NCBI RefSeq assembly: GCF_030149425.1
Contig: NZ_JASBRQ010000027.1
Coordinates: 1-43,556 of the forward strand
From: Maricaulis sp.
GTDB taxonomy: Bacteria > Pseudomonadota > Alphaproteobacteria > Caulobacterales > Maricaulaceae
Direction: 5' to 3'
DNA: 43,556 nt
The notes below the pieces were generated by a model. That model was given only the letters and a program-made list of their open reading frames with translations. It was not told the DNA's origin and searched no databases. A program made the position numbers and the translations under genes. Positions 43,504-43,556 of the stretch are shown here, piece after piece (position 1 is the stretch's first letter; each line of letters opens with the position of its first letter).

Positions 43504-43556
43504 CCCCAATACCTTGATTAAATCTTGAACACGGCGTCCGCAGCGCTGCGACCCGC

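Overview
The window reads as chromosome from a GC-rich, dimorphic-type alphaproteobacterium. The best guess is a Maricaulis or Hyphomonadaceae-like marine organism. The clues are an RcdA-family (DUF1465) cell-cycle adaptor, paired GANTC sites, a CtrA-like TTAA-N7-TTAC box, Caulobacter-like promoter elements, TadE/TadG-type proteins, and a UDP-sulfoquinovose synthase. The taxonomy is inference, because no rRNA or tRNA gene was seen. Coding density is high, and nearly all genes have ordinary housekeeping or envelope roles.

Layout. 1-816: the 5' part of hpd (tyrosine catabolism), divergent from a MarR regulator with a clear promoter/operator arrangement between them. 919-4658: typA, a DUF418 membrane protein, and a convergent zinc-ribbon/TerB-like protein. 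4843-10880: a periplasmic M16 protease, an RhlG-like SDR, a membrane AraC regulator with a small membrane protein upstream, and a TPR protein. 11086-14485: a translationally coupled MacA/MacB-type efflux operon whose adaptor carries a Gly-rich, Spy-like insert. 14499-17927: a soluble orphan histidine kinase with about seven PAS domains. 18117-23559: a YejF-like double ABC ATPase, then a lipoprotein M16 protease with a lipoprotein FKBP isomerase. 23568-27431: a divergent Tad-type cluster, with a TadG/von Willebrand factor A gene on one side and a TadG-like gene plus two TadE-like genes on the other.

27474-30588: argE, a 112-bp repeat element, a GrpB-like protein, and sqdB. 30981-34331: the glycolytic operon gap-pgk-fba, closed by a strong terminator. 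34418-39313: two small uncharacterised proteins, thiE, a Sel1-repeat protein, efp coupled to an inositol monophosphatase, and an azoreductase. 39550-41553: a MotA/MotB-like ion-channel and peptidoglycan-binding pair of unknown role. 41576-42433: a small, less GC-rich accessory patch with a hypothetical gene and a ccdAB toxin-antitoxin module. 42630-43444: rpmE, then rcdA on the opposite strand.

I found no CRISPR array, phage, insertion sequence, tRNA or rRNA. The items most worth following up are the MotAB-like pair, the Spy-like insert in the MacA homologue, the regulatory sites of the Tad cluster, the multi-PAS kinase, the CcdB that lacks the classical C-terminal Trp, and the mirrored-end repeat at 28666-28777.
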